A stretch of DNA of 64,000 bases from Pseudomonas farris. GTDB taxonomy: Bacteria; Pseudomonadota; Gammaproteobacteria; Pseudomonadales; Pseudomonadaceae. The translations under genes were made by a program, and so were the position numbers. The stretch covers positions 372,001 to 436,000 of the forward strand of contig NZ_JAHSTV010000003.1 of NCBI RefSeq assembly GCF_019145235.1, written 5' to 3'. Position 1 is the stretch's first letter. Every line of letters starts with the position of its first letter. This document shows, one piece after another, positions 15,933 through 24,329 of the stretch. The notes beneath the pieces were generated by a model. It was not told where the DNA came from. It saw only the letters and a program-made list of their open reading frames with translations, and made no database searches.

Positions 15933-17383
15933 TGCGTTTGTCCGAACTGAAACACGCCGGCCGCAGCCCAAGCCTGCCGCTGAACATTCCACTGGCCGAT
16001 GCTGCGGGGCCTGCGGAGTTACAACTGCTAAGTCTGCTGCGAGTGCTGCCAGGCCAGCGTTACGTTGGTGCCGGAGTCTGGCGCGGCCGGCCGGTGTTGG
16101 CCAAGTTGCTGGTCGGCGGTAAAGCAGCGCGGCACTTTCAGCGTGAACTGGACGGCGTGCGTTTGCTCGCCACTCAGGGGCTGACTACGCCATTGTTATT
16201 GGCTGATGGCCTGAAGGACGGCGAAGGCGGCTGGTTGTTGTTCGATTTCCTTGAAGGTGCCGAGAGCCTGGGAGACGCCTGGAAACAGGTCGAACACTTG
16301 CCCGTGTTGGCGGATGAACAATCAGCGGTGCTGGCCGAGGCCTTGGGCGCGATCGGTCATCTGCACAGCAAGGGCTTGTGGCAGGAAGACTTGCACCTGG
16401 ACAACCTGTTGCGCCATGGCGGTCAGTTGTATTTGATCGATGGCGCCGGAATCTGTGCCGAGACGGCTGGCAAGCCACTGTCGCAGCAGAAAGTCCTGGA
16501 AAACCTCGGGGTGTTTTTCGCCCAGTTGCCCAAATCGCTGGAACCCTTCACCGAAGAACTGCTGGTGTATTACCTGCTGGGAAACGGCGAGCATGCCTTG
16601 CCCATGGAAGCGTTGCAGAAGCAGATCGACAAGGTCCGTCGCTGGCGTTTGAAGGATTTCCTGATCAAGGTCGGCCGCGAATGCACGCTATTCAGCGTCC
16701 AGCGCGGAGCGTTCGGCTTGCGGGCGATTCGCCGTGAGGAAGAGGCGGCGATGTTGCCGGTGCTGGAGCAGGCCGATGCCTTGCTCGATCAAGGCCATCT
16801 GTACAAGACCGGCGGCGCGGCGAGCGTCGGCAAGGTCGAAGTGGCTGGGCGCACATTGGTGGTTAAACGCTACAACATCAAAGGTTTTTCCCACTGGCTC
16901 AAACGTTTCTGGCGCCCGAGCCGCGCCTGGCACTCATGGCGAGAAGGCAATCGTCTGGCGTTCCTGGGTATTGCCACGCCCAAGCCACTGGCATTACTGG
17001 AGAAGCGTTTTCTCTGGCTGCGCAGCCGGGCATACCTGGTGACCGAGTATTTGCCGGGGCCGGACATCATCGAGCGATTTGCGCCGTACGTGGAAAGCGG
17101 CGAAGCACCGGAAGCTGAGTTGCAGGCTCTGGATCACCTGTTCGCCGAGCTGATTCGCGAGCGGATCAGCCATGGCGATTTCAAGGGTCATAACCTGTTC
17201 TGGCAGCAGGATCGCTGGGCGCTGATCGACCTGGATTCGATGTGTCAGCATGGCTCGATCAGTAGCTTTGCCCCGGCGTACGCGCGGGATCGGGCGCGAT
17301 TCATGCGTAACTGGCCTGAGAGCAGTGCGCTGCATCAGGTGATTGACCAGCGTTTGCCCAAAGATATCTCTAGCGCTGCCTGA
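15932..17383 (+). CDS. two-domain LPS kinase-family protein (PA5006-like)
   Basis: 483 residues with two tandem kinase-like domains. Domain 1 (about 1-250) has WQEDLHLDNLL (Gln151-Glu-Asp153, Asn158) and YLIDGAGI (Asp170). Domain 2 (about 270-483) has ISHGDFKGHNLF (His414, Asp416, Asn421) and ALIDLDSM (Asp433). Domain 2 looks fully catalytic; domain 1 lacks the His of the HxD motif but keeps the Asp. The start at 15932 overlaps the previous stop (TGATG) and follows AAGGAGGCGCG; a longer frame upstream lies within the preceding gene. Probably the last gene of the waaF-to-kinase transcript, since a REP pair follows. Substrate unknown; core phosphorylation is inferred. Confidence 0.86.
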   Translation: MRLSELKHAGRSPSLPLNIPLADAAGPAELQLLSLLRVLPGQRYVGAGVWRGRPVLAKLLVGGKAARHFQRELDGVRLLATQGLTTPLLLADGLKDGEGGWLLFDFLEGAESLGDAWKQVEHLPVLADEQSAVLAEALGAIGHLHSKGLWQEDLHLDNLLRHGGQLYLIDGAGICAETAGKPLSQQKVLENLGVFFAQLPKSLEPFTEELLVYYLLGNGEHALPMEALQKQIDKVRRWRLKDFLIKVGRECTLFSVQRGAFGLRAIRREEEAAMLPVLEQADALLDQGHLYKTGGAASVGKVEVAGRTLVVKRYNIKGFSHWLKRFWRPSRAWHSWREGNRLAFLGIATPKPLALLEKRFLWLRSRAYLVTEYLPGPDIIERFAPYVESGEAPEAELQALDHLFAELIRERISHGDFKGHNLFWQQDRWALIDLDSMCQHGSISSFAPAYARDRARFMRNWPESSALHQVIDQRLPKDISSAA

Positions 17384-17400
17384 ATCGGGTCTTCGACCCT

Positions 17401-17489
17401 TTCGCGAGCAAGCCCGCTCCCACAGGTTCAGTGGTGTGCATAAGTTTTGTGTGCGGTGCGATCACTGTGGGAGCGGGCTTGCCCGCGAT
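17401..17489. repeat. REP pair, outward-pointing orientation
   Basis: Reverse REP unit at 17401-17424 and a forward unit (GCCCGCGA variant end) at about 17466-17489. It follows the last kinase gene directly. Confidence 0.9.
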
Positions 17490-17620
17490 GGCGCCAGATC
17501 AGTCCCCTGAGATCTAGAGGACAAGTTCTTATGAACCGTCCTACATGATCTACAGACCCCGTGAACTGTGCCCTGAATAGCCACGATGCTAGTTTGCCTG
17601 ACGTTCTCGGAGGGCAGATT

Positions 17621-17956
17621 TTGACGATAAAAATGGCTGTGTTGCTGAGCACTTTCTCACTGGCGCTATCCGGTTGCGGGACTGCAGTCACGGTGTTGCA
17701 GGATGACGAGGAAGCCGCCCGTGGCCTCAGAAAGCAAAAAACCTACTGCCAGTCCATCCCTCGCATCTACAGCGGTCTGGCCCACGACTTTTGTCTCCTG
17801 CATGCGCCGCCCGATCCCACCGGTATTCTGGTGCCGTTCGTGTTACTGGATCTGACTCTTTCGGGTGTCTTCGACACGATATCCCTGCCCTATACGGTTT
17901 ACCGGCAGGCTACGGATGGCAATATCAGGATTTACTGGCGTCCGGGTCGCGGATGA
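17621..17956 (+). CDS. small YceK-like (DUF1375) lipoprotein
   Basis: 111 residues from a TTG start that has GGAGGG at ideal spacing (CGGAGGGCAGATT before TTG). Signal sequence MTIKMAVLLSTFSLALSG ends in a lipobox LSGC with the acylated Cys at 19. The rest contains two further cysteines (YCQSIPRIYSG, HDFCLLHAP) and a membrane-proximal FVLLDLTLSGVFDTISLPYTVYRQ. This arrangement matches the YceK/YidQ family, envelope lipoproteins of unknown function. An ATG four codons later is an alternative start. It interrupts the LPS gene cluster between a REP pair and the carbamoyltransferase gene, with its own ribosome site. Confidence 0.72.
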   Translation: MTIKMAVLLSTFSLALSGCGTAVTVLQDDEEAARGLRKQKTYCQSIPRIYSGLAHDFCLLHAPPDPTGILVPFVLLDLTLSGVFDTISLPYTVYRQATDGNIRIYWRPGRG

Positions 17957-18032
17957 GCGACGGCGAACGCCTGGGCTCGACGTCATCTGCACGGCGCTGA
18001 GAAGGGCAGGCTCATTCCCGCCACGTTTACGC

Positions 18033-18038
18033 TATAAT
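18033..18038 (+). promoter_or_regulatory. candidate -10 element for the carbamoyltransferase gene
   Basis: Perfect TATAAT 92 bases before the start codon. The -35 region is weak. The transcribed leader would carry two hairpins, CTCGC/GCGAG near 18057-18072 and AGGCGC-GTT-GCGCCT near 18087-18101. Confidence 0.45.
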
Positions 18039-18130
18039 CCCGCCCTTTAGCTGTCTCTCGCCCCTTGCGAGGGCACATTAATTTTTGAGGCGCGTTGCGC
18101 CTGCATGCAGACTAAAGAGGCTAGACCCCT

Positions 18131-19888
18131 GTGGCATTGACGATTCTTGGCCTGTCCGGCGCCCTTAGCCATGATCCTTCCGCAGCCCTGTATATCGACG
18201 GCAAGCTGGTCGCGGCGGCTGAAGAAGAGCGCTTCGTGCGCGATAAACATGCAAAGAACCGCATGCCTTACGAATCGGCGAAGTTCTGCCTCGAGCAGGC
18301 GGGCATCAAGCCGTCCGACGTTGACGTGGTGGCGATTCCGTTCGCGCCGATCAGCCTGTTCGGCAAGGCTCGCTGGCACTACGCCAAGCGTTACTGGTAC
18401 GCCCCGGACCGCGCCCTCGATGCGATCCTGATGGGCAACCGTCGCTACAAGCGCTATCGCAACAAGATTGTCTGGTGCCTCGAGCAACTGGGCTTCGATC
18501 CGAAGAAAATCAAGATCGAGCCGGTCGAGCACCACCTTGCCCACGCCTCCAGTGCCTACCATTGCTCCGGTTTCAAAGAGAAAACCGCGATCCTCGGGAT
18601 CGACGGCAAGGGCGAGTACGCCACGACCTTTTTCGGCTACGGCGAAAACGGCAAGATCCACAAGATCAAGGAATTCTTCGATCCGGACTCTCTCGGCGGC
18701 CTGTACGGCGCGATCACCGAGTTCCTCGGTTTCGAGATGCTCGACGGTGAGTTCAAGGTCATGGGCATGGCGCCGTACGGCGATGCCAGCAAATACGATT
18801 TCTCGCGTCTGGCCTCGTTCGAGAACGGCGAGCTGGTGATCAACACCGACTACGCCAACGTTATCGGCCTGCGTCGTTATAAAGAGAAGGGCAAAGGTTT
18901 CTACTTCTCGCCGAAGTTGATCGAGTGGCTGGGACCGAAGCGCGAAGGCGACATCGCCGACGAGCCATACATCCACTACGCCGCAAGCATGCAAGCGCTG
19001 TTCGAGAAACTGGCGTTGCAGATGATCGACCACTACCTGGGCGATGTGCTCAAGGAAACCGGCAAACTGGCCTTCGCCGGTGGCTGTGCGTTGAACGTCA
19101 AGTTGAACCAGAAAATCATTGCCCGCGACGACATCAAAGAGCTGTTCGTTCAGCCTGCGTCCGGCGACGCCGGTACCGCGGTTGGCGCTGCGGCTTACGT
19201 GTCCCACGCCCGTGGTGTACCGGTCGAGAAGATGGAACACGTCTACCTCGGCCCGTCCTACAGCAACGAAGACGTGCTCGCGGCCTGTGCCCGTCACCCG
19301 AGCAAGCCCGCGTGGCGCAAGCTTGAGAACATGCCGGAAAGCATCGCCAAGATCATGGTCGACGGCAACCCGGTGGCCTGGTTCCAGGGCCGCATGGAGT
19401 TCGGTCCGCGCGCCTTGGGCGGTCGTTCGATCATCGGTTGCCCAAGTGCGACCGGCGTGGCTGACCGGATCAACCACCAGATCAAGTTCCGCGAGCGCTG
19501 GAGGCCTTTCTGCCCGTCGATGCTCGACACCGTTGCGCCACAGATGATCAAGATCGATCACCCGGCGCCGTTCATGACCTTTACCTTCGAAGTGGCTGAA
19601 GAGTGGAAGACCCGCGTGCCGGAAGTCGTCCACGAAGATGGCACGTCCCGGGCCCAGGTGTTGAAGCGCGAATACAACCCGCGCTACTACGACATGATGA
19701 AGGCGCTGGAAGTGCTGACCGGTAACGGCGTGTCGCTGAACACCTCGCTCAACCGTCGTGGCGAGCCGATGATCTGCTCACCGACCGACGCCTTGAATAT
19801 GTTCTTCGGTTCCGACCTGCAGTACCTGATCATGGAAGACATTCTGGTGGTCAAAGAAGGTGCGGACGCTTATGACACGCTCGGCTGA
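18131..19888 (+). CDS. LPS core O-carbamoyltransferase (NodU/CmcH/TobZ family, PA5005-like)
   Basis: 585 residues. The family transfers a carbamoyl group from carbamoyl phosphate by an ATP-dependent, carbamoyl-adenylate mechanism. Visible family signatures are SGALSHDPSAALYIDG with EEERF at the N-terminus, HHLAHASSAYHCSGF (about 136-150), GGCALNVKLNQKI and the C-terminal FGPRALGGRSI. Pseudomonas LPS carries a 7-O-carbamoyl group on heptose II, and PA5005 (wapO, from memory) lies at the same place, so this is the likely enzyme. Start GTG at 18131; a ribosome site AAAGAGG lies 12-18 bases upstream, rather far. Confidence 0.9.
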   Translation: MALTILGLSGALSHDPSAALYIDGKLVAAAEEERFVRDKHAKNRMPYESAKFCLEQAGIKPSDVDVVAIPFAPISLFGKARWHYAKRYWYAPDRALDAILMGNRRYKRYRNKIVWCLEQLGFDPKKIKIEPVEHHLAHASSAYHCSGFKEKTAILGIDGKGEYATTFFGYGENGKIHKIKEFFDPDSLGGLYGAITEFLGFEMLDGEFKVMGMAPYGDASKYDFSRLASFENGELVINTDYANVIGLRRYKEKGKGFYFSPKLIEWLGPKREGDIADEPYIHYAASMQALFEKLALQMIDHYLGDVLKETGKLAFAGGCALNVKLNQKIIARDDIKELFVQPASGDAGTAVGAAAYVSHARGVPVEKMEHVYLGPSYSNEDVLAACARHPSKPAWRKLENMPESIAKIMVDGNPVAWFQGRMEFGPRALGGRSIIGCPSATGVADRINHQIKFRERWRPFCPSMLDTVAPQMIKIDHPAPFMTFTFEVAEEWKTRVPEVVHEDGTSRAQVLKREYNPRYYDMMKALEVLTGNGVSLNTSLNRRGEPMICSPTDALNMFFGSDLQYLIMEDILVVKEGADAYDTLG

Positions 19889-21002
19889 ACGCCATGTGTT
19901 GCAGTTCTGTCACGGCTATGACGGGCCGTTTCTGGACTGCGCCCGGCAGTACGCCAGCCTGTTCGCGGGGACCGGTTTTCGAGTGACCACGGTGTTTCTG
20001 ACCGGGGCTGCCGATGCCGAAGTCGCCGCGAGCTGCGCCTCCGATGAAGTGCTGTTCATGGAATACAGTTCCAAGGCCATTCGTGGCCTGAAGCTGGGCG
20101 CCATCGGCGATCTGCGCAAGATCGCCGCCTCGCGCAATTTCAGTTTCTGCATTGCTCACCGTTTCAAACCGATCTACATCGCCTTGCTCGGCACCTCGTT
20201 GCCGGTCATTGGTGTGCATCACGCGTTTGGCGATTACCAGCGCGGCACCCGCAAACTGTTCGCGAATATTTTCCGCAAGCGCCTGAGTCTGCTCGGGGTC
20301 TCCGATGCGGTGCGTGACGACATGCGCCGTTGTTTGCCGAAATGGCCGGTCGAGCGGATTCAGACGCTTTATAACCGTATCGATGTGCAGGCGTTGCAGA
20401 CCAGTCAGGTATCGGTTCGCGAGGCCCGGGAAACCCTCGGTCTGTCGATGGATGCCTGGATTGTCGGCAACGTCGGGCGCCTGCATCCAGACAAGGATCA
20501 GGCCACACTGCTGCATGGTTTTGCCGCGGCATTGCCGGGGTTACCGGCCAACAGTCAGTTGGTGATCCTTGGTAGCGGTCGGCTGGAGCAGGATCTCAAG
20601 GCTTTGGCGCGCGAACTGGGTATCGGCGATCGTGTGCTGTTCCTCGGCCAGGTGCCCGATGCTCGTCGTTACTTCTGTGCTTTCGATGTGTTTGCCCTGA
20701 GTTCCGATCACGAGCCATTCGGCATGGTGTTGCTGGAGGCCATGGCCGCCGGTGTGCCGTTGCTCGCGACGGCGTGCGGCGGTGCCAGGGAAGTGGTCGA
20801 AGGCGTGGGCATTCTGTTTCCGTTGGGCGATGCCGAGCGTTTGGCTCAAGGGCTGCAACATCTGGCCGCGATGGATGAGCAGCAACGTCGCCAGTGTGCC
20901 GAGCTGATGTTCGACCGCTTGCGTGAGCGCTTCTCCGATCACGCGGTACGCGATGCTTTCTGGCATTTGCCGCATGTCACCGAACTGGCACCGAGGGGCT
21001 GA
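19872..21002 (+). CDS. GT4 glycosyltransferase of the LPS outer core (WapH-like, PA5004)
   Basis: 376 residues from ATG 19872 (MTRSAERHVLQFCHGYDGPF). The N-terminal half resembles an acceptor-binding Rossmann domain; the C-terminal half has IVGNVGRLHPDKDQATLLHGFA and the GT4 donor-site motif SSDHEPFGMVLLEAMAAGVP with ATACGGAREVV. In PAO1 the gene at this place is wapH, a glucosyltransferase of the outer core. The gene begins 17 bases before the carbamoyltransferase stop in another frame; a GTG at 19860 is an alternative start. Confidence 0.87.
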   Translation: MTRSAERHVLQFCHGYDGPFLDCARQYASLFAGTGFRVTTVFLTGAADAEVAASCASDEVLFMEYSSKAIRGLKLGAIGDLRKIAASRNFSFCIAHRFKPIYIALLGTSLPVIGVHHAFGDYQRGTRKLFANIFRKRLSLLGVSDAVRDDMRRCLPKWPVERIQTLYNRIDVQALQTSQVSVREARETLGLSMDAWIVGNVGRLHPDKDQATLLHGFAAALPGLPANSQLVILGSGRLEQDLKALARELGIGDRVLFLGQVPDARRYFCAFDVFALSSDHEPFGMVLLEAMAAGVPLLATACGGAREVVEGVGILFPLGDAERLAQGLQHLAAMDEQQRRQCAELMFDRLRERFSDHAVRDAFWHLPHVTELAPRG

Positions 21003-21898
21003 TGCTCAACCGATTTCAAGGCTGGCGCGAACGTGGCTGGGCGCAGGTCGACGCCTCGACTTATGCACAGGCCTGGCAACGTTTTGGCGGCAGTGTCGCG
21101 ACTCATCCTCTGGTGATCGAACGTCTGGCGCAGTTGGCTGACATTCCGGTGCGCTATCTGGCCTGGGAACATAACGGCGAAGTGAAAGCCGCCATCCCGA
21201 CCTGGGGTCGCGACTTGGCGCTGTCCAAGGACGAGCTCAAACGCAGTGGTAAAAAAGGCCTGTTCGACCTCGGCAATGCCGAATTGATCCTGCCGGCCGC
21301 CGCGGATGCCCAGGCACCGTTGCGCCATCGTGGCCGTTACTTGTCGGCCCTGAATGAAGGCCGTTTCACCGGAATGAAACTGCAGGCCGAACAACTGGCC
21401 ATGGCGCGGACGCCTGAAGAGCTGTCGAAGAAGTTTCGCTACAACCAGCGCCGCGAATTGCGTCTGCTGGAAGAGGCTGGTGGTGTAGCGCGGCCGGTTA
21501 CCGAGTTTTCCAGCAGCGAACTGGCGGCTATCTATTGTGACCTGTTCCAGCGTCGTTGGGGGTTCCCGGCCACCGGTGCCGAGCGTATGGGCGAGGTGAT
21601 CGAGCTGTTGCGCGAGTTGCTGATCGGCTCGGTGATTTTCCTCAATGACGCACCGATTGCGATTCAACTGGTGTACCGCGTCGAGGCGCCGGAGTGGATC
21701 AGCGTCGAGTACGTCAACGGCGGTGTCGATCCCGAGACTCGCGAATTCAGCCCCGGCAGCGTACTGAGTTTTCTCAACACTCAAAGCGCCTGGGAACATG
21801 CACGCGCGCTGAATAAACCTCTGCGGTTTTCCTTTGGTCGGACCGACCGTGAGTACAAGGACCGCTGGTGCAATTCTGTGCCGGTCTTCACGGTATGA
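21002..21898 (+). CDS. Mig-14-like GNAT-fold protein (PA5003-like)
   Basis: 298 residues, overlapping the previous stop by one base (TGATG). The protein resembles the Mig-14 family, linked to resistance to antimicrobial peptides in Salmonella and P. aeruginosa and belonging to the FemX/GNAT fold. Seen directly: KKFRYNQRRELRLLEEAGG, typical of the acceptor half, and IAIQLVYRVEAPEWISVEYVNGG in the second half. No signal peptide or membrane segment. Its place among LPS-core genes fits an envelope-modifying acyl- or aminoacyltransferase, but the reaction is not known. Confidence 0.8.
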   Translation: MLNRFQGWRERGWAQVDASTYAQAWQRFGGSVATHPLVIERLAQLADIPVRYLAWEHNGEVKAAIPTWGRDLALSKDELKRSGKKGLFDLGNAELILPAAADAQAPLRHRGRYLSALNEGRFTGMKLQAEQLAMARTPEELSKKFRYNQRRELRLLEEAGGVARPVTEFSSSELAAIYCDLFQRRWGFPATGAERMGEVIELLRELLIGSVIFLNDAPIAIQLVYRVEAPEWISVEYVNGGVDPETREFSPGSVLSFLNTQSAWEHARALNKPLRFSFGRTDREYKDRWCNSVPVFTV

Positions 21899-23337
21899 GC
21901 CAACCCATGAGCCGCAAACAGCAACTGCTCAAGCGCCATCGGCGCAACAAACGCATAGGCCTGCTGATTGCGCTGATGCTGTTGATCGCTATTGGCGTGC
22001 TGGTTGCCTGGTGGCTGCCGCTGGTGCTTGCGGTGCTGGGCTGGGTTGCCCATGAGGCGTGGTTCGCCGACCATCTGTTTTATTCACCCAACGACGATTA
22101 CCAATACAACTTCCCGCCATACACCCCGCAGCCCAAGATTTATCTGGACGGTGAGCGGCTGCGTCTGGATGAGGGCGTCATGCTGGTCGATGACGCTACA
22201 CTGGTGCTGGCGCTGCGGGTGAAAAGCACGTGGCTGGGGCGCTTTATCGATCCCGTGGTCGAGTTGGCGGGTGGCGATAATCCCGACCGACAAACCTTTG
22301 AACGCGGTGTAAATGGCCTGCGTTACCTGAACCTCACGGGCCAGGCGCAGGTGCTGTCGCGAGGTGAGCTGCGATTGCGCGGGCGTTTCTGCCGATTGCT
22401 CGGCGAGCCCGTGCTCTGGGCGCTCGAGCATCCGGACTACCGTCGTCAGCGGGTGATGGTGATCGCGCCCCACGCCGACGATGCCGAGCTGGCCGCATTC
22501 GGGTTGTACAGCGGCGCGAGTGAAAGCTGGATCGTGACCCTGACCGCCGGTGAAATCGAGGCCGGGCACTATCGACAGATGGGACTCGATGGCGTCGAAG
22601 CATCTCGGTTGAAAGGCTCATTGCGTGCCTGGGACAGTATCAGCGTGCCGTTGTGGGGAGGCGTGCCTCAGGAACGCTGTATTCAACTGGGTTACTTCTG
22701 CCTGCAATTGCCGGCCATGCAGAGCGCACCGGCCGATGCCGTAGCGTCCCGTGAGGCACAGCTAGGCGATACCCGATATTTCCGACGGTTCAATCCGTTT
22801 GCCCTGGGCAGTGACGTCGATGGCCTGCCGTCCTGGAACAATCTGCTGGCAGATCTGCGCGAGTTGATCGAGCGTATCGAGCCCCAGGTCATTGTCTTGC
22901 CGCATCCGCGCTTCGACCCGCACCCAGACCATCTATGCTCGCAGCAGGCAGTGATGCAGGCGCTGAGCGGCACAACCTGGCAGCCCGACACTTTATTGCA
23001 TTACGCCAATCATTTGCACGACAACGATCGCTGGCCAATGGGTGATGCTGGCACTGGCGTGGCACTGCCGCCACAGATGGATATGCATGAACCATTGCGT
23101 CCGTGGACGCTTTGTCTGTCAACCGAAAATCAGTGGCACAAGGCAATGTCGTTGGGCATGATGCACGACCTTCAGCCCCGGCTTCCCTTCAAGCGTCTGA
23201 TTCGCCGGGCGCTGCAGCGTTGCCTGGTGGCTCGGCGCTGGCCGGCCTTCGGTGAGAACGAATTTTTCCGTAAAACGGTGCGACGTCACGAGTTGTTCTG
23301 GGTCCAAGAGCTGTCTGGAAAGAGAGAGACCAATTGA
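21895..23337 (+). CDS. dnpA: PIG-L family de-N-acetylase (DnpA-like)
   Basis: 480 residues; ATG 21895 overlaps the mig-14-like stop (ATGA), and an ATG four codons on (21907) is the alternative. A basic N-terminus (RKQQLLKRHRRNKR) precedes one membrane helix (about 29-56), then a soluble domain. PIG-L/LmbE zinc motifs are visible as VMVIAPHADDAELAAF (about 190-205) and HPRFDPHPDHLCSQQAV further on. In P. aeruginosa, DnpA (PA5002) is a conserved LPS-cluster de-N-acetylase reported to influence fluoroquinolone tolerance. Probably acts on an amino sugar of the core. Confidence 0.87.
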   Translation: MSQPMSRKQQLLKRHRRNKRIGLLIALMLLIAIGVLVAWWLPLVLAVLGWVAHEAWFADHLFYSPNDDYQYNFPPYTPQPKIYLDGERLRLDEGVMLVDDATLVLALRVKSTWLGRFIDPVVELAGGDNPDRQTFERGVNGLRYLNLTGQAQVLSRGELRLRGRFCRLLGEPVLWALEHPDYRRQRVMVIAPHADDAELAAFGLYSGASESWIVTLTAGEIEAGHYRQMGLDGVEASRLKGSLRAWDSISVPLWGGVPQERCIQLGYFCLQLPAMQSAPADAVASREAQLGDTRYFRRFNPFALGSDVDGLPSWNNLLADLRELIERIEPQVIVLPHPRFDPHPDHLCSQQAVMQALSGTTWQPDTLLHYANHLHDNDRWPMGDAGTGVALPPQMDMHEPLRPWTLCLSTENQWHKAMSLGMMHDLQPRLPFKRLIRRALQRCLVARRWPAFGENEFFRKTVRRHELFWVQELSGKRETN

Positions 23338-24290
23338 AAGTTCTGTTTCTGGTGCAGAAAGAGCAACGAGCGATCCTCGATCGCCTGTATGACGGCATCG
23401 CCGAGCAATGCGATTGCGACAAGCGTGAATTGACCAGTGCGGAGCAGGACGACTTGCGTGGGTATTTTCGCAAGCACGTCGATGTGACCCTCTATGACCG
23501 GATCGTATTGTTCCTGCGCTTCAAAAAAGAGATCAGGCAGGTGAGGTTCATACAGACCCTGCCCAATCTGGTTATTCTCGAACACGACGCGTATCAGAAC
23601 TACATCCCGTGCAAATACACCGGCAAGTTCAGCGCCCATTACCGCAAGCTGCCCTGGGCACGTGTGATCAGTTCGGGTTTCATGGTCAGCGAGCGCTTGC
23701 GTGATGAAGGTTTTGACGCGCATTTCGTGCCTAAGGGCTACGACCAGGCGCTGTTGCAGAACCGCCAGCGCGAACGGGATATCGAGCTGGGCTTCGTCGG
23801 CAGCCTCAACAGTGTGGCGTATGCCGGTCGCAAGGCCATGCTCGAGTCGGTGGCCGAGGTCGAAAACCTGTTGATCACGCGCACCAAGTCGGGTGAGGAA
23901 TACTGCGAGACGTTGAGCCGGATCCGTTATTTCGTGAGTGCCGATGTCGGCATGGGCGAATACATGATCAAGAATTTCGAGGCCATGGCCTGTGGTTGCG
24001 TGCTGTTTGCTTACGATCAAGGGGAAGCAGAGAATCGCGCGCTGGGTTTTGTCGATATGCAAAATATTGTGCTCTATCGAACGCGCGACGAACTCAAAGA
24101 GAAACTCGCCGTGTTGCGCGCGTCTCCGCAGCTGACCGAGGCCATTTCGTTGGCCGGGCAGGCTCTGGTAGAGCAGCGCTATACCTTCCGGGCGGTGGGG
24201 CATGCAATTGTCGATGCCATGCGGGCACCGCTGCGCAAGCATGTCCCGCTGGGCTGGAAAGAAAAACTACGCTTGTCGCTGGGGCTGTAA
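23334..24290 (+). CDS. ssg: Ssg-like glycosyltransferase (cell-surface polysaccharide biosynthesis)
   Basis: 318 residues from a TTG overlapping the dnpA stop by four bases, behind AGAGAGAGACC. The N-terminus MKVLFLVQKEQRAILDRLYDG and the C-terminal glycosyltransferase-like stretch YMIKNFEAMACGCVLFAYDQGEAENRALGF mark the Ssg (PA5001) family, which affects LPS, motility and phage sensitivity in Pseudomonas. A GT4-like donor site is inferred from FEAMACGCV. The last gene of the tightly overlapping run; a 39-base gap follows. Confidence 0.83.
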   Translation: MKVLFLVQKEQRAILDRLYDGIAEQCDCDKRELTSAEQDDLRGYFRKHVDVTLYDRIVLFLRFKKEIRQVRFIQTLPNLVILEHDAYQNYIPCKYTGKFSAHYRKLPWARVISSGFMVSERLRDEGFDAHFVPKGYDQALLQNRQRERDIELGFVGSLNSVAYAGRKAMLESVAEVENLLITRTKSGEEYCETLSRIRYFVSADVGMGEYMIKNFEAMACGCVLFAYDQGEAENRALGFVDMQNIVLYRTRDELKEKLAVLRASPQLTEAISLAGQALVEQRYTFRAVGHAIVDAMRAPLRKHVPLGWKEKLRLSLGL

Positions 24291-24329
24291 AGCCGGGCGA
24301 TTAAACAATCAATGGTGCGGTGCATATAA

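Noticed and set aside
17401..17489. CRISPR array or phage attachment site at paired repeats
   Set aside because: Only two units per site, inverted rather than direct, and typical of REP elements; no cas or integrase genes.
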